Positions 44,396 through 53,300 are shown, counted from the first letter of the stretch. The stretch is DNA of 64,000 nucleotides from Actinacidiphila acididurans (GCF_016918855.1 NZ_JADKYB010000020.1:1-64000); one strand, 5' to 3'. Translations and numbers: made by a program. Notes: generated by a model not told the origin, from the sequence alone.

Positions 44396-45640
44396 ATGGG
44401 AGCGAACATCGTCCTGAAGCAGCGCATGGATGATCTGGGCCTGACCCAGGAAGAACTCGCAGCTCGGATGAATGACGCCTTGGCCGAGATCACCGGGCGA
44501 CCTGGTGACATCTCGGACCGCACCGTGCGCAACTTGCTGAGTGGGAGCACCAGGCGTCCCATTGCGCGTACGTGCGCGGCCTTGGAGAAGGTTTTCGGCT
44601 GCTCCGTCGAAGATTTAGGGTTCAGGGCACCACGCTCCGCAGCACCAAGGGAGGACCCTGTGCGGCGTCGCACGTTCATGACCTCGGCCACGGGTACGGC
44701 AGCCACAGCGGTCGTTCCCGCTCTCGCCGGATCCACACGAGCCGGGCAGGGCGATGTCGCACGCCTGCAAGCGAAGTTCGCCGCGATCATCGATCAGGAC
44801 CACAAATACGGCGGCCTGATCAGCATCGAGACGCGTGCTTCCGCTCTGGCGGGGGAGGCTCTGTCCCTGCTCCAGCGAGGATCAGCCGGTCAGCGCGTAC
44901 GCAGCAGTCTCTACGCCGCGGCTGCGTCCTTCACGTCCAGCGCGATGTGGGCCGCCATCGACGGCCGCCGGTTCAACGAGGCCCAGCGCTACTTCGATCG
45001 CGCGTCCAGCCTGGCGGCCATGTCCGGTGATGCGACGATCCAGTTCCGCATCTGGTCGCACGCCGGAACCCTCTACCGTCATCTCGGCCGCCCCATCGAC
45101 GCCCTGGCGGCCAACGACGTGGCGCGCGGGCTTCCCGTCGCCCGACGCGACCCCGTATTCGCCGCCCTGGGCCATGCGCGCCACGCGGCAATCCTCGGGC
45201 TCACGCACGACGCGGTCGCCGTCGACCGCGCCATCGGCCAGGCGCACGCCGCATATGCCCGAGCCGATCCGGACGAGCACCGGCCGGCATGGATGACGGC
45301 GTTCTTCGACCAGGCCGAGATCGAAAGCCTCGCCCTGACGGCGCATCTGGCCCTCGGCAATTACGAGCGAGCCGAAGCCCACGCCCATCGGTGCATCCGC
45401 CTTCTGCGACCCCACATGCTGCGAAGCCGCGCCATCGCGACGGCCCGGCTCGCTCACGCCCAACTGGGCCAAGGTGACCTGGAGCCCGCTGTCACGACAG
45501 CCACCCGGGCCAGAACCACGCACCCACGGGTCACCCGGATGCTGGAGGAGTTCGGCACCAAGCTCCACGCCGCGGCTCCCCGCAGCCAGGCCGCCAAGGC
45601 ATGGGACGAGTACAACGAGCCCCGAAGGGATGCTGAGTGA
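44396..45640 (+). CDS. XRE-type regulator with TPR-like C-terminal domain
   Basis: A 414-residue protein. The HTH lies in residues 1-75 (MGANIVLKQRMDDLGLTQEELAARMN, SDRTVRNLLSG). A short RRRTFMTSATGTAATAVV stretch mimics a Tat signal but sits inside the chain. The last 270 or so residues are helical, TPR-like repeats (AQRYFDRASSLAAMSG, IQFRIWSHAGTLYRHLG, ALGNYERAEAHAHRC). A TTA codon at 44615-44617 (in VEDLGF) predicts bldA control. Its stop overlaps the GNAT start (GTGA). It may sense a peptide or small signal, as other TPR regulators do. Confidence 0.85.
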   Translation: MGANIVLKQRMDDLGLTQEELAARMNDALAEITGRPGDISDRTVRNLLSGSTRRPIARTCAALEKVFGCSVEDLGFRAPRSAAPREDPVRRRTFMTSATGTAATAVVPALAGSTRAGQGDVARLQAKFAAIIDQDHKYGGLISIETRASALAGEALSLLQRGSAGQRVRSSLYAAAASFTSSAMWAAIDGRRFNEAQRYFDRASSLAAMSGDATIQFRIWSHAGTLYRHLGRPIDALAANDVARGLPVARRDPVFAALGHARHAAILGLTHDAVAVDRAIGQAHAAYARADPDEHRPAWMTAFFDQAEIESLALTAHLALGNYERAEAHAHRCIRLLRPHMLRSRAIATARLAHAQLGQGDLEPAVTTATRARTTHPRVTRMLEEFGTKLHAAAPRSQAAKAWDEYNEPRRDAE

Positions 45641-46185
45641 CAGCCGTGGGTATCGAACTGCGCCACTTCCGCGAGGTGGAACCGGTCTGGGACACCCTGA
45701 TCGAGGTCTACGCCGAAGTACGGGCCGACCGGCTGCACGATCCGCACTACTCCGTCGAACGCTACGGCGAACGCCTCGCCCGCCACGCCACCGAGCCGGG
45801 CTGGGAAGCAGTCGTCGGCTACGACGGAGACCAACCCGTCGGGTACGCCTACGGCAACACCATCGAACACGGCGACCGCTACTGGAACCGGATCACGAAC
45901 CAACTGCCGGAGTCGCTGACCGCAATCCCCACCCTGGCCCTCAAGGAGATCATGGTCCGCGTCCCATGGCGCAAGACCGGAGCCTCGCGAGGAATCCACG
46001 ACGACCTCCTGTCCGCGCGCTCCGAAACGCAAGTGACCCTCATGGTCAACCCACTGGCCGGCGCCGGAAAGGTGCACAGCCTCTACGAGTCCTGGGGCTA
46101 CCGGGACATCGGCAGCAGCCAGCCTTCCCCGGACTCACCGGTCCTCATGGCCATGGTGCGCGCCATCCGCCCAAGCGACACGTAG
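45637..46185 (+). CDS. GNAT-family N-acetyltransferase
   Basis: A 182-residue acetyltransferase-like protein with the core WEAVVGYDGDQPVGYAYGN, an acetyl-CoA region LALKEIMVRVPWRKTGASRGIHDDLL (an R-x2-G-x-G/A-like loop) and MVNPLAGAGKVHSLYESWGYRDIG. The substrate is unknown. The GTG start overlaps the regulator stop by 4 bp, so the two are co-expressed. Confidence 0.82.
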   Translation: MTAVGIELRHFREVEPVWDTLIEVYAEVRADRLHDPHYSVERYGERLARHATEPGWEAVVGYDGDQPVGYAYGNTIEHGDRYWNRITNQLPESLTAIPTLALKEIMVRVPWRKTGASRGIHDDLLSARSETQVTLMVNPLAGAGKVHSLYESWGYRDIGSSQPSPDSPVLMAMVRAIRPSDT

Positions 46186-46274
46186 CCTCGACGGCGGCTT
46201 GGGCTTCGCCGACGAGAGGCCAAGGGTCACCCGGGGACTCCGGGAAGCAATGACCGCCGCGCTGTGGTGAGCGG

Positions 46275-46382
46275 GTGGTCGACACCAGCCGGGCGGCACT
46301 CAAGACGGCATCCGCCCAGGAACTCGCCGAAGCGGCTCTCACCATGACCTCCATCGAGTGGCAGCATACGTACCTGCGGTAG
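46275..46382 (+). pseudogene. Possible C-terminal remnant of a coding sequence (35 codons)
   Basis: A short frame ending in TAG reads as plausible protein (AALKTASAQELAEAALTMTS, then IEWQHTYLR) but has a stop upstream and no ribosome site. It looks like the end of a lost gene in the otherwise gene-free 46186-46540. Nothing else is seen in that gap. Confidence 0.3.
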
Positions 46383-46540
46383 TCGCCTCTGCCGAAGCCT
46401 CGGACGTGCGAGTTTTCGCGCCCGGCCGACCCCCGGCGGACCGCCTGCCGCACTCCCGTTTCCCGGCGTGGCACACGCCACGCCGGGGGGTTGCGGGGGC
46501 GCGGGACAATGGTGGGGTGGACCGATGGGGAGGTAGGCGC

Positions 46541-47038
46541 ATGTCCGAGCCGCAGCCGGCTCACCGTTCGCAGGGAGAGGACCCGGCGGTGACCGGGGAA
46601 GAGACGGCGCGCCGGTACGGGAGCGAGCCCGGCGGGCGGTCCGGTGAGGAGGAGCCGGCCGCGGCCGAGCGGGCCCGGCAGGAGCAGGCGCGCGAGGACC
46701 GGGAGCGGCAGGGGCGGCCCCGGCGCCCGGCGTCGCTGATGTTCGAGCCCGGCGCGCCGGGGACCGAGGGCTCCGACCGCTTCTTCGACCTCGAGTCTAT
46801 GGAGGACCCCGGTGAGCTGCTGTCCCGGGCCACCGAGCTGGCGCTGGCGTTCCGGGCCGCCGCCGAGCGGGCGGAGGAGTTCCAGGCGATCGCCGCGGCC
46901 CAGCTCGCCGACCCGCGCCGCTTCGACCGGCTCACCACGGAAGCCCTGGCCGAGCAGGCCGGCTGGACCGAGGACTACACCCGCCGGATGGTCGAATACG
47001 GCGAGGGACTGATCCGGGGCGGCGGCGTCACCCCGTGA
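46541..47038 (+). CDS. Conserved hypothetical protein (165 aa)
   Basis: A 165-residue soluble protein starting at ATG 46541 after GGGGAGG. The first 75 residues are Glu/Arg/Gln-rich and probably disordered. The rest is helical: FFDLESMEDPGELLSRATELALAFRAAAERAEEFQAIAAAQLADPRRFDRLTTEALAEQAGW. Function unknown. Confidence 0.7.
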   Translation: MSEPQPAHRSQGEDPAVTGEETARRYGSEPGGRSGEEEPAAAERARQEQAREDRERQGRPRRPASLMFEPGAPGTEGSDRFFDLESMEDPGELLSRATELALAFRAAAERAEEFQAIAAAQLADPRRFDRLTTEALAEQAGWTEDYTRRMVEYGEGLIRGGGVTP

Positions 47039-47160
47039 TCACCCGGCCACGCACCGCGACGACGGTGCGCGGCCGCACCGTACTCCCCTCGCACTCCCGG
47101 CGTCCCGGATTCGGGCGAACCGGCCGGGGCCGCAACACGCGGCCGCTACATGTAGGCGCC

Positions 47161-47991
47161 ATGGACGAATGGCAATGGAGCCGCCCGAACCGCCCGTCGT
47201 ACCCCACACCCACCCCGCTCGCCCCGCCCGCCGCGGCCCTGTCCGCCGGGCGGCCACCCGCCCCGTACCCGGCGGGCCACCACAGCGACCACCCGGCGCG
47301 GAACACCCCCGCCCGCCCCGCCGGATTGCGCGGCATCCCCGAGCCGCGCGCCCCGCTGGACGCCCTGGAGCCGCTGAACCCCCTGGACGCGCTGTGGCAG
47401 GTCCGGCGGCCCGAGCACTCCGGCTGCCTCACCCCGGAGGGCGCCGCCTGGCTCGCCTCGGCCTGTTCCTGCCCGCGCGGGGTGGCCGCCGTGTGGTCGG
47501 TCCGGCCCACCGCGCCGGCCGTGCTGCCCTGCGGGATCGTGTTCGACGTGGTCAACCTGCCCGCGCTGTTCGGCCGGCAGGTGCTGGAGCAGTTGTGGGC
47601 GGCCGGCCCCGGCAGCGGGCCGGTCGCCGTGCACCGCGGCCGGGTGCTGCTGTTCGCCGCCCCCGGCACCGCGCAGCGCCTGCCCTCGCTGCTCGCCTGG
47701 GAGGAGTGGGGCTCGGCCGTACCGCCGCTGCTGTGCCACGGCACGGGCGACGCGGTGACGGTACCGGCCCCGTACGCCCCCGAGGACGCCGATCCCACTC
47801 GTACGGGTGAGTCCGGGACCGGCGCATGCCCCCGTACGGCGGATTCCGCGCCCCGCTGGGTGGTCGCTCCGGACACCGCGAGCCCCTGGCTGCCGGACCC
47901 CGCGGTGCTGCTCTGGGCCTGTGTCCGGGCGGCCCGCGACACCGGGTCCGGAAGCCTTGCGTCCCAGGTCAGCGCCCCGGAACGGCCGTGA
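47161..47991 (+). CDS. Primase/polymerase-N-like conserved protein
   Basis: About 276 residues from ATG 47161. A GTG at 47035 overlapping the previous stop is an alternative start that would add 42 Arg-rich residues. A Pro-rich N-terminus is followed by a domain with HSGCLTPEGAAWLASACSCPRGVAAVW, GIVFDVVNLPALFGRQVLEQL, GPVAVHRGRVLLFAAPG and LLAWEEWG. This recalls the N-terminal fold of actinomycete bifunctional DNA primase/polymerase-like proteins, but I see no catalytic acidic pair, so it is probably non-catalytic. Confidence 0.6.
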   Translation: MDEWQWSRPNRPSYPTPTPLAPPAAALSAGRPPAPYPAGHHSDHPARNTPARPAGLRGIPEPRAPLDALEPLNPLDALWQVRRPEHSGCLTPEGAAWLASACSCPRGVAAVWSVRPTAPAVLPCGIVFDVVNLPALFGRQVLEQLWAAGPGSGPVAVHRGRVLLFAAPGTAQRLPSLLAWEEWGSAVPPLLCHGTGDAVTVPAPYAPEDADPTRTGESGTGACPRTADSAPRWVVAPDTASPWLPDPAVLLWACVRAARDTGSGSLASQVSAPERP

Positions 47992-48046
47992 AACCAATCG
48001 ATTTCCCCTCTCGTTGGCCGGGTGCTAATGTCTACGACGTCAGCAG

Positions 48047-48120
48047 GCGCCGCTAGCTCAGTTGGTTAGAGCAGCTGACTCTTAATCAGCGGGTCCGGGG
48101 TTCGAGTCCCTGGCGGCGCA
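48047..48120 (+). tRNA. tRNA-Lys (anticodon CTT)
   Basis: Acceptor stem GCGCCGC/GCGGCGC, D-arm TAGCTCAGTTGGTTAGAGC, anticodon stem GCTGA/TCAGC with loop CTCTTAA (anticodon CTT at 48081-48083), T-arm GGTTCGAGTCC and discriminator A. CCA is not encoded. Confidence 0.97.
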
Positions 48121-48126
48121 CCGACA

Positions 48127-48166
48127 GCATCAGGGGCACCCTCCTCCGGGAGGGCGCCCCTGATGC
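48127..48166 (+). terminator. Hairpin terminator after tRNA-Lys
   Basis: A long interrupted inverted repeat (GCATCAGGGGC..CCCTC and GGGAGGG..GCCCCTGATGC) is followed by GTTT, 7 bp after the tRNA. Confidence 0.8.
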
Positions 48167-48246
48167 GTTTCCCGGCCGGTTTCCGGCCCGGGTCGATCAC
48201 GAGCCGAAGCCGGTCACAAGCCCGGGCAGTTACGGTCCGAGCCCGG

Positions 48247-48642
48247 TCACGACCAGAACGTGTTCACCGTGTCCAGGTCCTCGACACATTCGTCCAGGTC
48301 CGTGATCTTGTCGCCGACGATGCGGAACAGGATGCCGCCGGGCGCGTCGAAGGTCCGGCCGCCGCGCTCCGCGGTGCTGCGGTGGACCGACAGCACGTGC
48401 CCGCGCCCGTCCACGAACAGGTGCTGGAGTTCGACCCGGAAGGTGCCGCCGGTCTCCTCGGCCATCTTCGCGTAGTGGGCGAGCGCCGCGTCGATGCCCT
48501 TGAAGTCGCCGGACATCGGGCTGTCGCCCGGGACGTGGTGCGTGCAGTCCGCGGCCATCATGCCGCGCAGGGTGTCCATGTCGCCGCGCGAGAATGCCTC
48601 GTAACCCTTGCGGACCAAAGCGGCGTGCGGGTGTTCGGTCAT
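48247..48642 (-). CDS. SnoaL/NTF2-like protein
   Basis: A 131-residue alpha+beta-barrel protein: VRKGYEAFSRGDMDTLRGMMAADCTHHVPG, then the dimer strands TFRVELQHLFVDGRGHVLSVHRST, GGRTFDAPGGILFRIVGDKITDLDECVED. Such proteins act as cyclases, isomerases or ligand binders; the specific role is unknown. It is divergent from the MprF-like gene across 170 bp. Confidence 0.85.
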   Translation of the reverse strand: MTEHPHAALVRKGYEAFSRGDMDTLRGMMAADCTHHVPGDSPMSGDFKGIDAALAHYAKMAEETGGTFRVELQHLFVDGRGHVLSVHRSTAERGGRTFDAPGGILFRIVGDKITDLDECVEDLDTVNTFWS

Positions 48643-48813
48643 GCCGATCACCACCTGATCGAGTGACGTATGAAGTGTTTTGTCCCCCTTGTTCCACCCT
48701 GACACCGGCCCGCCCGGCCGCCAAGCCGGGCGGACACCGTCGGCGCGCCCCCACGTCCGCGCCGCGTCGGCGTGTTGGCTGCGCTCGTGCCACCGGCCCA
48801 CCACCCTTGACCC

Positions 48814-51300
48814 ATGGGGCACTGGATCGGTGAGGCGTACCGGGACCGTGTCGCGGACTCCGGGCGCCAGCCGCTGTTCCTGCTGCTGCTCGGGCTGATC
48901 GGGTCCTTCCTGTTCATCCGGTTCAGCGTGCGGATGATCCGGCGCGGGGTGAAGTGGTGGCCGGGCAACGTGCAGCCGGGCGGCGTGCACATCCATCACG
49001 TGGTGTTCGGCCAGGCCATGATGCTGATCGGCGGCATCGGCTCGTTCGCGGTGCGCGGCGGTCCGGCGGCGCACGACGTCCTGGCGGTGGTGTTCGGGAT
49101 CGGCTGCGGCCTGGTGCTGGACGAGTTCGCGCTGGTGCTGCACCTGGAGGACGTGTACTGGAAGGAGGAGGGCCGGCAGTCGGTCGACGCGGTGATCCTC
49201 GCGGTCGCGGTGATCGCGCTGCTGCTGACCGGGCAGGCCCCGCTGGGCGGCATCGGCGTGGGCGAGTCGTACGGCACCTACCTGGTGGCCGCGCTGGTGC
49301 TGGGCTTCGTGGTGCTGTGCCTGCTCAAGGGCAAGGTGTGGACCGGGCTGCTCGGGGTGATGGTGCCGGTGCTGGCGGTGGTGGGCGCGCTGCGGCTGGC
49401 CCGGCCGGGCAGCCCGTGGGCGCGCTGGCGCTACACCTCCCGGCCGCGCCGGATGGCCCGCGCCGAGCGCCGCGAGGAACGTGTCCACCGGCGGTTCGTG
49501 GCGCTGAAGACCGCGGTGATGGACGCGGTCGCGGGCGCTCCCACGCCGGTGTCGCTGACCAAGGCGCTGCCGCGGCCGACCGTGCTGGAGATCCCGCCGT
49601 CGCGCCTGGAGCTGGTGCTGGACCGGGTGCTGCGGCCGGTACGGGCGCCGGGCGCGGCGGTGGCGGTGTGGTACCTGCGGGTGGCGACCGCCGTGAACGT
49701 GGTCACCGGAATCGTGGCGCCCTTCCGCCGCCGGGTCCGCGCGGCCACCAACGGCGAGTACGTCACCGCATTCCTGGTCAGCCCGGGCTTCACCGGGGCC
49801 GCGCTGGCGTTCGTGCTGTCGGTCGGGCTGCGCCGCCGCAAGCGGGCGGCATGGCTGGTCACCACCGTGCTGGCGGCCGGCTACCTGGTACTGATCTCGG
49901 CGAATTCGCTGGTGTACGCGCAGGCCCGGCGGCACACCTTCAACTGGGTGTCGGTGGCGCTGTCCGTGCTGTTCCTGGCCGCGCTGCTGGTGTCGCGGCC
50001 GCTGTTCAACGTGCGCGGCCAGCGCGGCAGTACGGCGCTGGCGCTGCTCACGCTGGTGATCGGCGCGGCGGTCGCGGTGGGGGTGGGTACGCTGCTGGTG
50101 CAGGCCACCGACGAGGCTCCGCCGCGCCGCTGGGGTGACAGCCTGCGGTACGCGGGCGTGCGGGTGCTGACCGTCTCCGGCCTGTTCGGGCTGCCCGGGG
50201 TCACCGTGCCCGGCTGGACCGACCTGGCGATCAACCTGCTCAGCGTCGCCCTGATGCTGATGGTGCTGCTCGCCTTCCTGCGCGCCCCGCGCCGCCGGGC
50301 CCGGCTGCGGCCGGCCGACGAACGGCGGCTGCGCGCGCTGCTGCGCACCTACGGCCGGGCGGACCCGCTCGGCTACGTGGCCCTGCGCCGGGACAAGACG
50401 GTGTGCTGGGACCCGGACGGCTCGGCGGGCGTGGTCTACCGGGTGGTCAACGGGGTCGCCCTGGCCTGCGGCGACCCGCTCGGCCCGCCCTACGCCTGGC
50501 CGGCCGCGATCTCCGGCTGGCTGGCCGAGGCCCGCCGCCACGCCTGGGTGCCCGCGGTGCTGTGGGCCGGCCCGGCGGCGGCTGCGGCGTACCAGGACGC
50601 GGGCCTGCGCTCGCTGGTGGCCGGGCACGAATCGGTGGTGGCGGTACGGGACTTCGCCGCGCGTTTCAGTGGCGGCGACGGGGGCGGCGACGGGGGCGGC
50701 GGGAGCCCCGACGTGCTGCGGCAGGCGTACGGCGTGGTGCGCGCGGCCGGCTGGACCGCGCACATCCGGCGGCAGCGGGACATCCCGGCCGACGAGCTGG
50801 CCCGGCTGGGGCAGTTGGCGGACGCCTGGCGGCACGAGCGCGGGGTGACGGTGAGTCTGGGGCGGCTCGGCGACCCGGCCGACGGGGACTGCGTGCTGGC
50901 CGAGTGCCGGGACGCGCGCGGCCGCACCAGCGCGCTGCTGGGCTTCGTGCCGTGGGGCCGGGACGGGCTGACCCTGGACCTGGTGCGGCGCGACCGCGAA
51001 TCCGGCCGCGCCCCGGCCGACTTCCTGCTCACCGAGGTGCTGCTCGGCGCCGCCGCCGGGCGCGCCCCGCTCGCCGGGATCACCCGGATCTGCCTCAACC
51101 TCCGGCCCCGGCTGCCCCGCGGCGGCTCCGAGGAGGAACAGGCCTACGCCGCCTACGCCCCACGCCTGCACGAGCGGCACCTGCTGTACGAACGGCCCGC
51201 CGAACTCCCCCGCCTGATCGCCGCCGCGGCCCAGGCCGAAGGACTGCTCGCCCCGCGGCTGCGGGGCCGCCCGGCCCTGGTCCCGCCCACCGCGGGCTGA
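48814..51300 (+). CDS. Large membrane protein with MprF-type C-terminal domain (fusion architecture)
   Basis: An 828-residue protein. Residues 20-200 hold about five membrane segments with GGVHIHHVVFGQAMMLIGG and DEFALVLHLEDVYW, recalling a stand-alone family of streptomycete membrane proteins. A basic cytosolic stretch follows, then more membrane segments (about 320-480). The C-terminal 300 or so residues form a phosphatidylglycerol lysyltransferase-like (DUF2156, double-GNAT) domain: LRTYGRADPLGYVALRRDKTVCWDPDG, VVNGVALACGDPLGP, TLDLVRRDRESGRAPADFLL. It may transfer an amino acid to a lipid or another acceptor. No lysyl-tRNA synthetase domain is attached. The ribosome site is weak. Confidence 0.82.
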   Translation: MGHWIGEAYRDRVADSGRQPLFLLLLGLIGSFLFIRFSVRMIRRGVKWWPGNVQPGGVHIHHVVFGQAMMLIGGIGSFAVRGGPAAHDVLAVVFGIGCGLVLDEFALVLHLEDVYWKEEGRQSVDAVILAVAVIALLLTGQAPLGGIGVGESYGTYLVAALVLGFVVLCLLKGKVWTGLLGVMVPVLAVVGALRLARPGSPWARWRYTSRPRRMARAERREERVHRRFVALKTAVMDAVAGAPTPVSLTKALPRPTVLEIPPSRLELVLDRVLRPVRAPGAAVAVWYLRVATAVNVVTGIVAPFRRRVRAATNGEYVTAFLVSPGFTGAALAFVLSVGLRRRKRAAWLVTTVLAAGYLVLISANSLVYAQARRHTFNWVSVALSVLFLAALLVSRPLFNVRGQRGSTALALLTLVIGAAVAVGVGTLLVQATDEAPPRRWGDSLRYAGVRVLTVSGLFGLPGVTVPGWTDLAINLLSVALMLMVLLAFLRAPRRRARLRPADERRLRALLRTYGRADPLGYVALRRDKTVCWDPDGSAGVVYRVVNGVALACGDPLGPPYAWPAAISGWLAEARRHAWVPAVLWAGPAAAAAYQDAGLRSLVAGHESVVAVRDFAARFSGGDGGGDGGGGSPDVLRQAYGVVRAAGWTAHIRRQRDIPADELARLGQLADAWRHERGVTVSLGRLGDPADGDCVLAECRDARGRTSALLGFVPWGRDGLTLDLVRRDRESGRAPADFLLTEVLLGAAAGRAPLAGITRICLNLRPRLPRGGSEEEQAYAAYAPRLHERHLLYERPAELPRLIAAAAQAEGLLAPRLRGRPALVPPTAG

Positions 51301-51593
51301 CCGCGCGCCAGGGGCCGTAGAAGCCCCCCGGAATCCGTCCCGTGCCTCGTCAGGGCGGTGCGGATCCGGCCCGCGGACCCGTCGACGACCTGCGGCGAAC
51401 CGCCTGCCCCAGCCGTACCGCGCTCTCCGCGTCCCGGGGCACTTTTGCCCTCGGCGGTGCATCTGTTGGCCTACCGGCGACCTGTCCGACCCCGGGAGTT
51501 CACGCACCCCCACTCTGATCTGACGGGCACAAGCCAGGAATCGCCTGTGCCTCCCCCCGCACCACCGCACAGCCAACGCACACGAGGAGAGCC

Positions 51594-53240
51594 ATGTCCG
51601 TACGCTCCGCCAGACTCGCCACCGCCGTGGCCCTGGCCCTCGCCGCCGCTGCCGCCTCGACGGCTCCGGCCGTGGCCGGGGACGGGCAGCACAAGGCGCC
51701 CGCCCGGCACGTCCTGCTGCTGTCCGTCGACGGCCTGCACCAGTCGGACCTGGCCTGGTACGTCCGGCAGCACCCCGACTCGGCCCTGGCCCGGCTGGTG
51801 GGCAGCGGCACGCAGTTCACGAACGCGCGCACCACCGTGCCCTCCGACTCCTTCCCCGGCATGGTCGGCCAGCTCACCGGCGGCAACCCGGGCACCACGG
51901 GTGTCTACTACGACGACACCTACAACACGAAGCTGCTGCCCGCCGGGACGACGGACTGCGCCAAGGCCACCCCGGGCGCCGAGATCGACCTGACCGAGGA
52001 CCTGGACAAGAACAAGGACTCGATCGACGCGGGCCAGGGCCTGGCCGGCCTGCCCGGCAGCATCCTGAACATGACCGGCAACCCGCTGGACGTGATCGAC
52101 CCGGCCAAGCTCCCGGTCGACCCCACCACCTGCAAGCCGGTGTACCCGCACTCCTACCTCCAGGTGAACACCGTCTTCGAGGTGGCCCGCAAGGCCGGTC
52201 TGCGCACCGCCTGGTCGGACAAGCACGCCGCGTACGAGATCCTCAGCGGCCCGTCCGGGACCGGCATCCAGGACCTGTTCGCGCCCGAGATCAACAGCCA
52301 GGCGATCGGCTACCCGGCCGGCGAGGACTGGACCAGCGACAACGCGGCGACCGAGCAGTACGACTCGTACAAGGTCAAGGCGGTCCTCAACGAGATCGAC
52401 GGCTACGACCACAGCGGCGCCCACAAGGTCGGCACCCCGGCCGTGTTCGGCATGAACTTCCAGTCGGTGTCCACCGCGCAGAAGCTGCCGACCTCCGACG
52501 GCCTCAAGGGCGGCTACACCGCCAAGGGTCAGCCCGGCCCGCTGCTGGCCAAGAACCTGGACTACATCAACACCCAGGTCGCGTCCCTCGAGTCGGAGCT
52601 GCACAAGCAGCACCTGGACGGCAGCACCACCGTCATCCTGTCCGCCAAGCACGGCCAGTCGCCGACCGACCCGAAGGCGCTGACCCGCATCGACGACGGC
52701 CCGCTGCTGGACGGCCTCAACGCCGCCTGGAAGGCCGCCCACCCGGGCGCCGGCGACCTGGTGGCGCACTCGGTGGACGACGACGCGATGCTGCTGTGGC
52801 TGAACGACCGCTCGGCGGCGGCCACCACCTTCGCCAAGAACTGGCTGCTGGCCCAGTCCGGCACCGGCAACGACATCAACGGCGCGCCGAAGGCGTACAC
52901 CGCCGCGGGCCTGAGCAAGGTCTACGCCGGCGCCGACGCGGCCCGCTACTTCCACGTCAAGCCCGGTGACGCGCGGGTGCCGGACCTGTTCGGCATCGCC
53001 CAGTACGGTGTGGTCTACACCGGCGGGAAGGGCAAGATCGCCGAGCACGGCGGCGCGGCGGCCGACGACCGCGCCGTGCCGCTGGTGGTCTCCGGGGCCG
53101 GTGCGAAGGCCGGGGCCCGAGTCGGCCACGAGGTGGAGACCACCCAGATCGCACCGACCATCCTGAAGCTGCTGGGCCTGGACCCGAAGGACCTCCAGGC
53201 GGTCCGGATCGAGCACACCCAGGCGCTCAACCTGCGCTGA
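51594..53240 (+). CDS. Secreted type I phosphodiesterase/alkaline-phosphatase-superfamily protein
   Basis: A 548-residue protein with a signal peptide (LATAVALALAAAAASTAPAVAG). Metal ligands of the superfamily appear in HVLLLSVDGLHQSDL (Asp), VPSDSFPGM (nucleophile Ser/Thr region), AWSDKHAAYEIL (Asp/His), NEIDGYDHSG and ILSAKHGQSPTDP (Asp replaced by Lys in the usual S-D-H-G), and AEHGGAAADDRAVPLVVSG. A phosphodiesterase or phosphatase role outside the cell is likely. ATG 51594 has a GAGGAGA site. Confidence 0.85.
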   Translation: MSVRSARLATAVALALAAAAASTAPAVAGDGQHKAPARHVLLLSVDGLHQSDLAWYVRQHPDSALARLVGSGTQFTNARTTVPSDSFPGMVGQLTGGNPGTTGVYYDDTYNTKLLPAGTTDCAKATPGAEIDLTEDLDKNKDSIDAGQGLAGLPGSILNMTGNPLDVIDPAKLPVDPTTCKPVYPHSYLQVNTVFEVARKAGLRTAWSDKHAAYEILSGPSGTGIQDLFAPEINSQAIGYPAGEDWTSDNAATEQYDSYKVKAVLNEIDGYDHSGAHKVGTPAVFGMNFQSVSTAQKLPTSDGLKGGYTAKGQPGPLLAKNLDYINTQVASLESELHKQHLDGSTTVILSAKHGQSPTDPKALTRIDDGPLLDGLNAAWKAAHPGAGDLVAHSVDDDAMLLWLNDRSAAATTFAKNWLLAQSGTGNDINGAPKAYTAAGLSKVYAGADAARYFHVKPGDARVPDLFGIAQYGVVYTGGKGKIAEHGGAAADDRAVPLVVSGAGAKAGARVGHEVETTQIAPTILKLLGLDPKDLQAVRIEHTQALNLR

Positions 53241-53300
53241 CCCGCCCGCCCGGGCACTGACCGGGTGAGCGCGGCACGACCCCGCCGCCCGCCGGGGCCG

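Noticed and set aside
44640..44720. Tat export signal for the XRE-TPR regulator.
   Set aside because: The Arg motif lies after an intact DNA-binding domain and not at the N-terminus. Export of the protein is unlikely.
40622..46540. Integrated element (ICE or prophage) for the accessory island.
   Set aside because: I found no integrase, excisionase, replication gene or attachment-site duplication. The two tRNAs of the window are not at its edges.
48247..51576. An 1100-residue antisense frame across the MprF-like gene that runs into the SnoaL-like gene.
   Set aside because: Only the last 131 residues from ATG 48642 form a known fold. The rest is antisense to a clear membrane protein gene.
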